Assembly (NCBI RefSeq): GCF_007483665.1
Contig: NZ_VIQO01000025.1
Location: 174,080 to 238,079, forward strand
Origin: Catellatospora sichuanensis
GTDB lineage: Bacteria > Actinomycetota > Actinomycetes > Mycobacteriales > Micromonosporaceae
Direction: 5' to 3'
Length of the DNA stretch: 64,000 nt
The notes under the pieces were generated by a model. The model saw only the letters and a program-made list of their open reading frames with translations, did not search any database and was not told the DNA's origin. Made by a program: the position numbers and the translations under genes. Below, piece after piece: positions 1 through 7,860 of the stretch; positions within the stretch are counted from its first letter, which is position 1; every line of letters starts with the position of its first letter.

Positions 1-71
1 GGCACCTGATTGAAGACCTCGTGGGTGGCGACCATCTCCACATCCTGCCCTACCGGCTGAACGAGCGTTAG
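1..71 (+). CDS. C-terminal end of an unidentified protein
   Basis: The frame starting at base 3 is open for 22 residues, ends LPYRLNER and stops at TAG (69-71). The stop overlaps the TAA of the convergent membrane-protein gene, as expected for the end of a real gene entering from the left edge. Too little is present to identify a family. Confidence 0.35.
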   Translation, partial: HLIEDLVGGDHLHILPYRLNER

Positions 72-733
72 CCCTCCGGAAGCACCGCCGTCGCGGCTGG
101 CCCGCCCTGCTCGGGTGCTGCGGTCACGGCCTCGCCGCCCACCGCGGCCGCCACCTGGCCAGGGCCCCGGACCAGCCGCACCCAGCCGGCCAGGTTGCCC
201 AGTGCCACCAGCACCAGCGCCAGCAGCGCGAACCCGAACCCGCCCTGGTCGTGTACGAAGTCGCCGAGATCCTTGCCGGCCGGCAGCGGCCCGGTGAGCT
301 GCTCGCGCAGCCGCTCCTCCACCAGCACCCGCACGGTGGCCTGGTTGACCAGCAGGAACAGTGCCGCGATCGCGGCGAGTGCGGCGACCACGCCGCGCCG
401 GGTGCGGGCCCGGCCCACCCCGATCGCGATGAGCACGCCGACCACGAGCAGCACGAGCACCGTGCCCGCCAGCGGCTGCGGGGCGAGCACATCGTTGCGC
501 TGCTGCTCGGGTGGCAGCAGCTTGTCCGCGGTGACGTCCGGCGTGCCGCCGGTGGCCAGGTCCCAACCCGTGTAGGTGGTCGTGCCGCCCGGCGCGGCCC
601 GGCCGTAGCCGCCGGGCGCGTCACAGGACACGGTCAGGAACGGGGCCGCGAACAGCAGGCCCGCCAGCACCAGCCCGGCCGGGCTGAGCAGCCGGGAGAA
701 CCGGCGCACCGATCGACGCTCGTCGTCTGCCAT
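68..733 (-). CDS. Four-helix integral membrane protein, function unknown
   Basis: A 221-residue protein starting MADDERRS. Predicted membrane segments lie near residues 17-36, 89-107, 114-132 and 166-186. A roughly 50-residue Gly/Thr-rich extracytoplasmic loop carries a Cys just after the first helix, and the tail is Ala/Gly/Glu-rich. The start at 733 is chosen because the open frame further upstream runs through low-complexity repeat DNA and encodes only Arg/Pro-rich sequence. No catalytic motif is visible and I do not recognise a family. It is divergent from the nucleotidyltransferase gene and convergent with the partial gene at the window edge. Confidence 0.7.
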   Translation of the reverse strand: MADDERRSVRRFSRLLSPAGLVLAGLLFAAPFLTVSCDAPGGYGRAAPGGTTTYTGWDLATGGTPDVTADKLLPPEQQRNDVLAPQPLAGTVLVLLVVGVLIAIGVGRARTRRGVVAALAAIAALFLLVNQATVRVLVEERLREQLTGPLPAGKDLGDFVHDQGGFGFALLALVLVALGNLAGWVRLVRGPGQVAAAVGGEAVTAAPEQGGPAATAVLPEG

Positions 734-830
734 TCGCGACAGCCTAGGCCGCCCCGACCCTCCCGTCACCCCCAGCGGTACGACCGACTGCCCCCACGCC
801 GTAATGCCACCACGCACATCACGCCCCGCC

Positions 831-862
831 GTGCCGCCGTGCCGCCGTGCCGCCGTGCCGCC
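831..862. repeat. Four tandem 8-bp repeats (GTGCCGCC)
   Basis: GTGCCGCC occurs four times without interruption. It lies in the divergent intergenic region (734-1039), about 100 bp from the membrane-protein start and just left of a long inverted repeat. Tandem G/C repeats like this are prone to slippage. Confidence 0.8.
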
Positions 863-865
863 GCT

Positions 866-925
866 GCAGTTTCGGGGAAAGTGCACGAATGCGGGCGGAC
901 ATTGCTCCACTTTCCCCGAAACTGC
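866..925. repeat. 18-bp perfect inverted repeat with 24-nt spacer
   Basis: The left arm GCAGTTTCGGGGAAAGTG (866-883) is exactly reverse-complementary to 908-925. The RNA would form an 18-bp hairpin with a 24-nt loop on either strand. It lies between two divergently transcribed genes, so a simple terminator role is not obvious. It may be a mobile palindromic element or a transcription insulator. Confidence 0.75.
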
Positions 926-930
926 CGCAT

Positions 931-1014
931 GCGGCGACCACCGCGGGACGGCGGCGCGGCGGCGACCACCGCGGGACGGCGGCGCGGCGGCGACCACCGC
1001 GGGACGGCGGCGTG
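931..1014. repeat. Three tandem 28-bp repeats
   Basis: A 28-bp unit containing GACCACCGCGGGACGG is repeated at 931, 959 and 987. The third copy differs by one base near its end. The array ends 25 bp before the GTG of the nucleotidyltransferase gene, immediately upstream of its likely -10 box, so copy number could affect expression. Confidence 0.8.
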
Positions 1015-1027
1015 GCGGCGGCGCGGG

Positions 1028-1040
1028 CATAATCGCCGGG
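1028..1040 (+). promoter_or_regulatory. -10 box of a probably leaderless promoter
   Basis: CATAAT (1028-1033) is the only AT-rich hexamer in the region and resembles TATAAT. Transcription would start about 7 nt downstream, at or next to the GTG at 1040, giving a leaderless mRNA. No Shine-Dalgarno sequence is visible. The -35 position falls in the tandem repeats and has no good match. Confidence 0.5.
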
Positions 1041-1816
1041 TGTTCGAGGAACTCTGGGTGACCGCCGCGCACGTCCGGGCGCTCGACGAGCGGGTGCGGG
1101 GCCTGGTGACGGGGCTGTTCGTCACCGGCTCGGTGCCGCTGGGCGACTACTGGCCGGGCCGCAGCGACATCGACTTCGTCGCGGTCATGGATCGCGTGCC
1201 GACCGCCGAGGAACTGGCCAGACTGGCGAAAGCGCATCTGTCACTGCCCGAGGACGGCCCGGTCTACGACGGCATCTACCTGACCCGCGCGCAGCTCGCC
1301 GCACCTCCGGCCGAGGGCGACACCGCGCCGCAGATCCTGGCGGGCGATTTCCAGCCTGCGCAGGCCGGCGGGCAGCTCAACCCCGTGACCTGGCTCGAAC
1401 TGGCGCGCCACGGTCTGCCGATCCTGGGCGAGCGGCCCGAGGTGGCACTCGACGAAGGCGTGCTGCGCCGGTGGTTGCTGGACAACCTGTCCGGCTACTG
1501 GGCGGACTTCGCCGCCCGGGCGACGCCACAGTTCGCGGCGCTGCCGCCGGACATGCCGGTGCCCGCGGATCCGGTGCTGTGGGCGGCGACCGGGCCGGGC
1601 CGGCTGCACCACACGCTGACCACGGGCGAGGTGACGACGAAGACCGGCGGCGCGCGGCACACCGCCGAGGTGCTGCCGCAGTGGGCCGACCTGTGCGAGC
1701 GGGTCGTCCGAGCACGCGCCGGCGACGACGTGCCGTTCACCGCCGCCGACGGCCTGGCCTCCATGGGACTCATCACCGACGTCGTGGCCGACGCCCGCAC
1801 CCGCTGGACGCGCTGA
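1040..1816 (+). CDS. Aminoglycoside-adenylyltransferase-like nucleotidyltransferase
   Basis: A 258-residue protein with the polymerase-beta-type nucleotidyltransferase signature: GS at residues 30-31, then D43 and D45 in RSDIDFVAV, which should bind the Mg-NTP. The C-terminal half carries TTGEVTTKTGGARHTAEVLP, typical of the AadA/ANT(3'')-type C-terminal domain. The family transfers AMP to aminoglycosides, but chromosomal actinomycete homologues often have no proven drug target, so resistance is only a possibility. The GTG at 1040 fits the -10 box 7 nt upstream. Alternative starts upstream lie in repeat DNA. Confidence 0.8.
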   Translation: MFEELWVTAAHVRALDERVRGLVTGLFVTGSVPLGDYWPGRSDIDFVAVMDRVPTAEELARLAKAHLSLPEDGPVYDGIYLTRAQLAAPPAEGDTAPQILAGDFQPAQAGGQLNPVTWLELARHGLPILGERPEVALDEGVLRRWLLDNLSGYWADFAARATPQFAALPPDMPVPADPVLWAATGPGRLHHTLTTGEVTTKTGGARHTAEVLPQWADLCERVVRARAGDDVPFTAADGLASMGLITDVVADARTRWTR

Positions 1817-1831
1817 CCCGGCCGCGCGACT

Positions 1832-2065
1832 TCAGCCGAGGGCTCGCCGGGCGAGCATCCCGGCGGGCATCGGCGACCCCTTCTCGCGGACTTCCTGCAG
1901 CGTGGAGTACACGGTGACCGTGACGCCGGCGCGGACTTCGCGTTGGTACGTGATGTGCCGCACCACCGCGATCATGCCGCGCGAGGACGACCTGAGGTGA
2001 TCGGGCGTGCTGCCCGTCGTGCTGATCAGGTTCCCTGTCGCTCCGTCGGGTTTGCCGACGATCAT
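1832..2065 (-). CDS. Small hypothetical protein (77 aa)
   Basis: A short frame starting MIVGKPDGATG and ending MPAGMLARRALG. Codon third positions are almost entirely G/C, which favours real coding. The gene is convergent with the nucleotidyltransferase, with only 15 bp between the stop codons. No domain is recognised. An upstream extension to 2143 is possible but looks less protein-like. The gene call is moderate. Confidence 0.45.
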   Translation of the reverse strand: MIVGKPDGATGNLISTTGSTPDHLRSSSRGMIAVVRHITYQREVRAGVTVTVYSTLQEVREKGSPMPAGMLARRALG

Positions 2066-2146
2066 GCGCGGTCCAGCGCAACTGAACGATGGATGAGGCC
2101 GACGCCGGGCGCAGGTCACGGAACGGTCAACCACCACTTCCATCTA

Positions 2147-2175
2147 TTCGCATTAATCATTTCGATGGCTAGTCT
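2147..2175 (+). promoter_or_regulatory. Promoter of the secreted aminopeptidase gene
   Basis: TTCGCA (2147-2152) and TAGTCT (2170-2175) are separated by 17 bp in a locally AT-rich stretch, matching a housekeeping-type actinomycete promoter. The gene starts about 50 bp downstream with a GAGGAG ribosome-binding site. Confidence 0.5.
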
Positions 2176-2226
2176 GCGCCTGCCGGTAACCCCCGGCACA
2201 CCCGTGATCCCCTGAGGAGTCAGGCC

Positions 2227-3750
2227 TTGCGACCCTACGCAGCAAAACGCGCCCTGCTCGCCCTCGCCCTGGCGGGCACCGCGCTGGCCGCCCCCGCGGC
2301 CGCCACGGCCGCCCCGGCGCCCGTCGCCGCGCGAGCCGCGGCACTCGCCCTGGCCGCGCCGGACATCTCACTGACCAACGTGAAGGCGCACCTGCAGCAG
2401 TTCCAGACCATCGCCACCAGCAACGGCGGCAACCGCCGCGCCAACACCGCGGGCTACACCGCGTCGGTGAACTACGTCTACAACAAGCTGGTCGCCGCGG
2501 GGTTCTCGGTGGTCAGGCAGAACTGCACCTCCGGCTGCACCAGTGGGGCCGGCCCGAACGTGATCGCGGACTGGCCGGGCGGCGACGCCAACACGGTCTA
2601 CATGTTCGGTGCGCACCTCGACGGCGTCGCCGCCGGGCCGGGCATCAACGACAACGCCTCGGGCTCGTCGACCCTGCTGGAGATCGCGCTCACCCTCGCC
2701 GCGACCAACCCGTCGATGCTCAACCACGTGCGGTTCGGCTTCTGGACCGACGAGGAGCAGGGCCTCAACGGTTCGCAGTTCTACGCCAACACCCTGCCCG
2801 CGGCGGAGCGCACCAAGATCAAGGGTTACTTCAACTTCGACATGGTCGGCTCCACCAACGGCGGCTACTTCATCAACCGGATCACCTCCAGCATCGGGCA
2901 GGTCCTGAAGGCGTACTACGACACGAACTTCCCGGGCCTGAACCCGGAGGAGAACGTCGAGGGCGCGGGCCGCTCCGATGACGCGTCGTTCAACGCGGTC
3001 GGCATCCAGACCTCGGGCGTGGCCGCCGGGGCGAGCGCCAACAAGACCTCGGCGCAGGTCGCCAAGTGGGGCGGTACCACCGGGGACTACGACCCTTGCT
3101 ACCACGCGTCCTGCGACACCTACCCGTCCAACATCAACGACACGGTGCTGAACCGGGCCGGCGACGCCGCGGCGTACGCCCTCTGGACGCTGGCCACCGG
3201 CACCCCGGCGACCTCGGTGTGGACGGACACCTTCGAGACGGCGACCGGCTGGACCACCAACCCGGGCGCCACCGACACCGCCACGACCGGCGCATGGGAG
3301 CGCGGCGACCCGGGCGACACCAATTCCAGCGGCGCCAAGCAGCTGGGCACCACGGTCTCGGGGACCAACGACCTGGTCACCGGACGGCTGGCGGGCACGG
3401 CCGCGGGCGACTACGACCTCGACGGCGGTGTGAGCAGCGTCCGCTCCCCGGCGGTGACCCTGCCGGCCAGCGGAACGATCAACCTGGCGCTGAACTGGTA
3501 TCTGGCACACGGCTCGAACTCGTCCAGCGCCGACTACTTCCGGGTCTCCATCGCGCACAACGGGGGCACCACCACGCTGTTCACCCAGGCGGGCGCGGCC
3601 AGCAACCGCAACGGCTCGTGGGCACTGGGCACCTGGAACATCTCGGCGTACGCGGGCCAGTCGGTGCGGATCCTGATCACCGCCGCCGACGCCTCCACGG
3701 CGAGCCTCGTCGAGGCGGGCGTCGACGACGTCAAGATCACGGTGTCCTGA
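2227..3750 (+). CDS. Secreted M28 zinc aminopeptidase with C-terminal beta domain
   Basis: A 507-residue exoenzyme of the Streptomyces griseus aminopeptidase type, which removes N-terminal residues from peptides outside the cell. A Sec signal peptide covers about residues 1-30. The co-catalytic zinc ligands are visible in order: H130 (GAHLDG), D142 ([10 protein letters not shown]), E176/E177 ([10 protein letters not shown], catalytic base plus ligand), D205 (FNFDMVGS) and H293 ([10 protein letters not shown]). After about residue 335 comes a beta-rich C-terminal module beginning [10 protein letters not shown], probably for substrate or polymer binding. The TTG start has a GAGGAG ribosome-binding site. 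A strong hairpin terminator follows. Confidence 0.92.
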   Translation: MRPYAAKRALLALALAGTALAAPAAATAAPAPVAARAAALALAAPDISLTNVKAHLQQFQTIATSNGGNRRANTAGYTASVNYVYNKLVAAGFSVVRQNCTSGCTSGAGPNVIADWPGGDANTVYMFGAHLDGVAAGPGINDNASGSSTLLEIALTLAATNPSMLNHVRFGFWTDEEQGLNGSQFYANTLPAAERTKIKGYFNFDMVGSTNGGYFINRITSSIGQVLKAYYDTNFPGLNPEENVEGAGRSDDASFNAVGIQTSGVAAGASANKTSAQVAKWGGTTGDYDPCYHASCDTYPSNINDTVLNRAGDAAAYALWTLATGTPATSVWTDTFETATGWTTNPGATDTATTGAWERGDPGDTNSSGAKQLGTTVSGTNDLVTGRLAGTAAGDYDLDGGVSSVRSPAVTLPASGTINLALNWYLAHGSNSSSADYFRVSIAHNGGTTTLFTQAGAASNRNGSWALGTWNISAYAGQSVRILITAADASTASLVEAGVDDVKITVS

Positions 3751-3765
3751 CGCCTGTCGATCATC

Positions 3766-3807
3766 GGAGCCCCACCTGCGCTGTTCCGGCGGCACGGGTG
3801 GGGCTCC
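3766..3807 (+). terminator. Hairpin terminator after the aminopeptidase gene
   Basis: GGAGCCCCACC (3766-3776) pairs perfectly with GGTGGGGCTCC (3797-3807) across a 20-nt loop. No U-tract follows, as is common in actinomycetes. It begins 15 bp after the stop codon. Confidence 0.75.
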
Positions 3808-3966
3808 GGTCACTTCGCAAGCTCAACGTCACCCACTCGGAGTATGAGTATCGACACAGTGCGTCGCGGCATCCCGAGGGCTGTCCGTTCACTCTTTGGC
3901 CCTAGACTCCACCGTCGGCAATCGAACGGCCGCATTCAACACCTTCACTGGAGGATTAGCGAGACG

Positions 3967-5154
3967 ATGGCGATGACCAACGGCAAGACCCTGGTCACCA
4001 TGATCGCGGCAGGAAACCGCGAGATCCAGGACTTCCTCGATTCAGACCAGCGAGAGACTCCCTACCTGGTCATTGATCCCAAGGTCGCGGCGCAGCAGTA
4101 CCGCCGCCTGACCGACGCCTTCCGCGAGACCCAGGTCTTCTACGCGGTCAAGGCGAACCCCCAGCCGATACTGATCAGGCTTCTGGCCCGGCTGGGATCT
4201 TCTTTCGACGTGGCGAGCCCCGCCGAGATCGACCTCTGCCTCTCCGAAGGCGCCGATCCGAGCAGGCTGTCGTACGGCAACACGATCAAGAAGGCTGCGG
4301 ACATCCGCTACGCCTACGATCGCGGCGTACGCATGTTCGTCTTCGACAGCGAGGCCGAGCTGCGCAAGCTGGCCGAGCATGCCCCCGGTTCCGCCGTCTT
4401 CTGCCGCCTGCTGGCCGGAAGCGCCGGCGCGCAGTGGCCGTTGAGCCGCAAGTTCGGGTGCTCCCCGGACATGGCGGTGGAGCTGCTGGATCAGGCCCGC
4501 ACCCTCGGGCTGGTGCCGATCGGGGTGTCGTTCCACGTCGGGTCGCAGCAGCTGGACCCGTCCCGGTGGGATCCGAGCATCGCCCAGGCCGCGCGGGTGT
4601 TCCGCGAACTGGGTGAGCGCGGCGTCCAGTTGACGCTGCTCAACTGCGGTGGCGGCTTCGCCACCGGATACCAGGAGCCGGTCGCGCCGATCCAGGCGTA
4701 CGCCGATGCGATCAACACCGCGGTCGAGCGACATTTCGGCCCCTGGCGGCCGTCGCTGGCGATCGAGCCCGGCCGCTTCATCGCGGCCGACTCGGGAGTG
4801 CTGCGGGCGCAGGTCGTGCTCGTGTCGCAGAAGTCCTACGACGATGATCACCGATGGGTCTACCTGGACATCGGTCGCTTCGGCGGGCTGGCCGAGACGG
4901 AGGGCGAGGCGATCCAGTACCGCCTGGTCACCGCGCGCGACGGGGAGCCGACCGGTCCGGTCGTGCTGGCCGGGCCGACCTGCGACAGCGTCGACATCCT
5001 CTACGAGAAGGCGCCCTACCGGCTGCCCCTGGATCTGAGACCGGGCGACTACGTCGACATCCTCGGCACCGGCGCCTACACCACCACGTATTCTTCCGTT
5101 GGCTTCAACGGTTTTGCACCTTTAGCAACGTTTTGTATCGGAGACAACGCGTGA
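3967..5154 (+). CDS. PLP-dependent ornithine/lysine decarboxylase-family enzyme
   Basis: A 395-residue fold-type III (alanine racemase-like barrel) decarboxylase. The PLP-binding Lys is K62 in FYAVKANP. Other family signatures are FDVASPAEI, FHVGSQQ, LNCGGGFATGY, IEPGRF and the active-site cysteine motif GPTCDSVDI. The next gene, overlapping by 4 nt, is homospermidine synthase, so the likely reaction is ornithine to putrescine. Substrate cannot be proven from sequence; lysine decarboxylation is an alternative. The ATG at 3967 has GGAGGA at 3950-3955. An upstream in-frame ATG at 3844 encodes basic, non-conserved sequence and is rejected. Confidence 0.88.
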   Translation: MAMTNGKTLVTMIAAGNREIQDFLDSDQRETPYLVIDPKVAAQQYRRLTDAFRETQVFYAVKANPQPILIRLLARLGSSFDVASPAEIDLCLSEGADPSRLSYGNTIKKAADIRYAYDRGVRMFVFDSEAELRKLAEHAPGSAVFCRLLAGSAGAQWPLSRKFGCSPDMAVELLDQARTLGLVPIGVSFHVGSQQLDPSRWDPSIAQAARVFRELGERGVQLTLLNCGGGFATGYQEPVAPIQAYADAINTAVERHFGPWRPSLAIEPGRFIAADSGVLRAQVVLVSQKSYDDDHRWVYLDIGRFGGLAETEGEAIQYRLVTARDGEPTGPVVLAGPTCDSVDILYEKAPYRLPLDLRPGDYVDILGTGAYTTTYSSVGFNGFAPLATFCIGDNA

Positions 5155-6629
5155 ACACGATCCCCAAGCTGGCCTTCGGCGGCCGCATCCTCCTGCTCGG
5201 CAGCGGCTCGGTGTCGCAGTGCCTGCAGCCCCTGCTGCTGCGCCACGTCGACATGGACTTCACGCGTCTGACCGTGATGGACTTCGAGGACCTCGCCCAC
5301 ACCGCCGCGGAGGTCACCGCCGCCGGCGCGACCTACGTGCGTGAGCGCATCACCCCGGAGAACATCGAGACCAAGCTCGCCGAGTACGTCGGCGACGGCG
5401 ACGTCCTGATCAACCTGGCGTGGAACATCGACACCGGCGTGATCATCGACTGGTGCCAGCGCCACGGCACCCTCTACGTCGACACCTCCGTTGAGGAGTG
5501 GGACCCGTACGCCGACCAGCTCGCCGCCACCCCGCAGTCGCGGACGCTGTACGCCCGGCACATGAAGCTGCGCGAGCGGGCCAAGGGCTGGAAGTCCGAC
5601 GGCCCCACCGCGATCGTCGAGCACGGCGCGAACCCCGGCCTGGTCAGCCACTGGGCCAAGATCGCGCTGCTGGACATCGCCACCGCGATGCTCAAGGAGC
5701 CCGAGCGCCTGTCCAAGCCGCTGGACGCCGAGCGCAAGGCCAAGCTGGAGGAGGCCCTGGCCAACCGCGACTTCGCGGCGCTGGGCATGCACACCGGCAC
5801 CAAGGTCATCCACATCTCCGAGCGCGACACCCAGGTCAGCGACAAGCCCAAGCAGGTCGGCGAGTTCGTCAACACCTGGTCCGTGGAGGGCTTCTACGAG
5901 GAGGGCATCGCGCCCGCCGAGATGGGCTGGGGCACGCACGAGCCCAAGCTGCCCGAGCACGCGTACACCCACGAGTCGGGTCCGCAGAACCAGATCTGCC
6001 TCGCCCAGACCGGCATCACCACCAAGGTCCGCTCCTGGGTGCCGCTCGGCGGCCCCATCATCGGCATGGTGGTGCGCCACGGCGAGGCGTTCACCATCAG
6101 CGACCACCTGACCGTGTGGGAGGACGGCAAGGCGGTCTACCGCCCCACCGTGCACTACGCGTACCAGCCCTCCGACGCCGCGCTGAACAGCCTGCACGAG
6201 TGCCACATGAACGGCTACGAACTGCAGACCAACCAGCGCATCATGAACGACGAGATCATCAGCGGCATCGACGAGCTCGGCGTGCTCCTGCTCGGCCACG
6301 AGCTCAACGGCTGGTGGGTCGGCTCGCAGCTGGGCATCGACGAGTCGCGCGCCCTGGTCCCGCACCAGAACGCCACCACGCTGCAGGTCGCCGCGTCCGT
6401 GCTGGGCGCGGTCTACTGGATAGTCAACAACCCGAACCGGGGCCTGTGCGTCCCCGACGACCTCGACGCCGAGGCCGTCCTCGAAGTGGCCAACCCGTAC
6501 CTGGGCCCGGTCCCGTCGGTCCACACCGACTGGACCCCCCGCAGCTCGTACTACGACCCGTTCGCCAACTTCCGCCCGAAGACCGGCGACGACACCGAAC
6601 CCTGGGCCTTCGAAAACTTCCTGGTCTAG
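5151..6629 (+). CDS. hss: Homospermidine synthase
   Basis: A 492-residue saccharopine-dehydrogenase-like protein that in this family makes sym-homospermidine from putrescine (or spermidine) using NAD as a prosthetic cofactor. The N-terminal dinucleotide-binding motif is LLLGSGSVSQ, followed by LINLAWNIDTG and VDTSVEEWDPY, and later NPGLVSHW, all typical of bacterial homospermidine synthases. The GTG overlaps the decarboxylase stop (GTGA), which indicates translational coupling. The pair forms a complete ornithine-to-homospermidine route. A repeat element and a strong terminator follow. Confidence 0.9.
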   Translation: MNTIPKLAFGGRILLLGSGSVSQCLQPLLLRHVDMDFTRLTVMDFEDLAHTAAEVTAAGATYVRERITPENIETKLAEYVGDGDVLINLAWNIDTGVIIDWCQRHGTLYVDTSVEEWDPYADQLAATPQSRTLYARHMKLRERAKGWKSDGPTAIVEHGANPGLVSHWAKIALLDIATAMLKEPERLSKPLDAERKAKLEEALANRDFAALGMHTGTKVIHISERDTQVSDKPKQVGEFVNTWSVEGFYEEGIAPAEMGWGTHEPKLPEHAYTHESGPQNQICLAQTGITTKVRSWVPLGGPIIGMVVRHGEAFTISDHLTVWEDGKAVYRPTVHYAYQPSDAALNSLHECHMNGYELQTNQRIMNDEIISGIDELGVLLLGHELNGWWVGSQLGIDESRALVPHQNATTLQVAASVLGAVYWIVNNPNRGLCVPDDLDAEAVLEVANPYLGPVPSVHTDWTPRSSYYDPFANFRPKTGDDTEPWAFENFLV

Positions 6630-6631
6630 GA

Positions 6632-6682
6632 AAGGAAGGGCACCTTCACATCGCTATGTGTTGTAGAAGGGCACCTTCTTAA
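6632..6682. repeat. AAGGTGCCCTTC-type palindromic element, copy 1
   Basis: Two arms containing GAAGGGCACCTTC flank ACATCGCTATGTG. Each arm is itself self-complementary and the core can pair as well. The element starts 2 bp after the hss stop. The same arrangement recurs near 7807, 36930 and 47262, with a half copy near 50975. Confidence 0.8.
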
Positions 6683-6687
6683 CGCCG

Positions 6688-6719
6688 CGGCCCCGGTCAC
6701 CTGCTGGTGACCGGGGCCG
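6688..6719 (+). terminator. Strong hairpin terminator after hss
   Basis: CGGCCCCGGTCACC (6688-6701) pairs perfectly with GGTGACCGGGGCCG (6706-6719) around a TGCT tetraloop. The 14-bp G/C stem is one of the strongest in the window and closes the polyamine operon. Confidence 0.85.
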
Positions 6720-6787
6720 TTGCGCGTTCGGGCGTGTCCCGGGCGGCCCGTATGGTCAGCGCCCGGTCAGGCCGACCGGCATGGCGC

Positions 6788-7504
6788 TCACCCGGGCAGC
6801 TGGGTGAGCCGGGACTCGACGGCCGACTTGACCTGCGTCGTCAGCAACTCGGTCGACTCCTGGTCAGGTCCATAGGTGTTCACCAGGATCACCACCCTCC
6901 CGCGCCCGAAGTACGTGTAGCACACCACCTGCTTGGTCGACTGATCGCTGTAGCAGGCCGCGGCACCGTGGTAAAGAGCGGAATCCACGCTGATCTTCGT
7001 GCTCTCGATCTTGCGGAAGGTGACACCCGCCTCGCGGTAGGACTTGCACCCCTTCAGGATGGGCTCGACCTTGGCCACGACGTCCTTGGCCTGCTCCTTC
7101 GGCAGCACGAAGACGTCCTGCCCGACGATCCCGGCCTGGCCGATCGTCCAGGACCGCACGTGAGTCAGGACCCGCTTCGCGTCCGCGGTGGACGAAGCCG
7201 AACGCTCGCCGCACGCGGTGACGATGCCGACCGGGAAACCCGGCCAGGAGTCGCGGTCGGACGCGCGCACGACCTCCAGGCCACCCGAGTTCACCACCGT
7301 CGTCAGGAGCTCATCGCTGACCATGGCCGTTTCCATCAACTGGATCGGGGTCAGCGAGGCCGCGGGCGACGGGGCGCCCGGTGCGGATGGCGTGGGCGAT
7401 GCCACCGGCGACGACGGCGGCGTGGGTGCGGCGACCGGGGCGGCCGGACCGCAGCCACCCGCGAGCAACGCGGCGACGACGACCAGCGGTATGAGGTGTC
7501 TCAA
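6788..7504 (-). CDS. Secreted lipoprotein, function unknown
   Basis: A 238-residue protein with a lipoprotein signal peptide: MRHLIPLVVV then lipobox LAGGC, so it should be lipidated and held on the outer face of the membrane. A Pro/Ala/Ser linker follows. The C-terminal globular domain resembles the many actinomycete sensor-like lipoproteins of unknown role. The TTG at 7504 is preferred because AGGAG lies 7 nt upstream. An earlier in-frame GTG at 7540 would add 12 charged residues before the signal. The gene converges on the hss terminator. Confidence 0.75.
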   Translation of the reverse strand: MRHLIPLVVVAALLAGGCGPAAPVAAPTPPSSPVASPTPSAPGAPSPAASLTPIQLMETAMVSDELLTTVVNSGGLEVVRASDRDSWPGFPVGIVTACGERSASSTADAKRVLTHVRSWTIGQAGIVGQDVFVLPKEQAKDVVAKVEPILKGCKSYREAGVTFRKIESTKISVDSALYHGAAACYSDQSTKQVVCYTYFGRGRVVILVNTYGPDQESTELLTTQVKSAVESRLTQLPG

Positions 7505-7806
7505 CGTCCTGCTCCTGAACTCGGCGAGGGAACGGCGCACGATACCGCCGAATCAGGCCCGCGGCGATACCGCTGCGCTTCGCCGCCGCACCGTCCCCGT
7601 CCGCGCTCAGGTGTCGGGTGCCGCAGTGTGCACGCGTTGAGCATGTCGCCGCGTGGTGGAGCCGACGTTGGGCCGGTGGTGGAATGCGATGACCACCGAG
7701 GGAGGCCGGCTATCGAGCCAGCGGGCCGCCGATCGGACGCCGATGCGGCGTCGCCGAACTGCCCACCGACGGACCGCTGCGTCGCAGGTCACGCGCCCGG
7801 CGCGTT
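7505..7806. other. Intergenic, no gene seen
   Basis: About 300 bp between the lipoprotein start and the repeat element. The open frames here encode only Arg/Pro-rich low-complexity sequence. It should carry the lipoprotein promoter, but no convincing -35/-10 pair was found. Confidence 0.5.
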
Positions 7807-7860
7807 AACAAGGTGCCCTTCCATGACGCATAGCGATGGGAAGGTGCCCTTCCTTACCTC
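7807..7860. repeat. AAGGTGCCCTTC-type palindromic element, copy 2
   Basis: Two arms AAGGTGCCCTTCC flank ATGACGCATAGCGATGGG. It overlaps the stop codon (TAA, 7854-7856) of the EamA transporter gene, so the element supplies the last codons and the likely transcript end. Confidence 0.8.

Noticed and set aside
931..1014. CRISPR array from the 28-bp repeats
   Set aside because: The repeats are directly adjacent with no spacers, and there are no cas genes.
1943..2215. 90-codon plus-strand frame after the nucleotidyltransferase
   Set aside because: Its product lacks protein-like composition, and it overlaps a better minus-strand candidate as well as the aminopeptidase promoter.
2368..3813. Antisense 481-codon frame over the aminopeptidase
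   Set aside because: The plus strand encodes complete M28 zinc ligands; the antisense product is Arg/Val/Gly-rich and unrecognisable.
3844..3966. N-terminal extension of the decarboxylase from an ATG at 3844
   Set aside because: It encodes basic low-complexity residues, while GGAGGA stands properly before the ATG at 3967, where family similarity begins.
5076..6524. Antisense 482-codon frame over homospermidine synthase
   Set aside because: The plus strand is a clear family member with an operon overlap; the antisense product has no domain.
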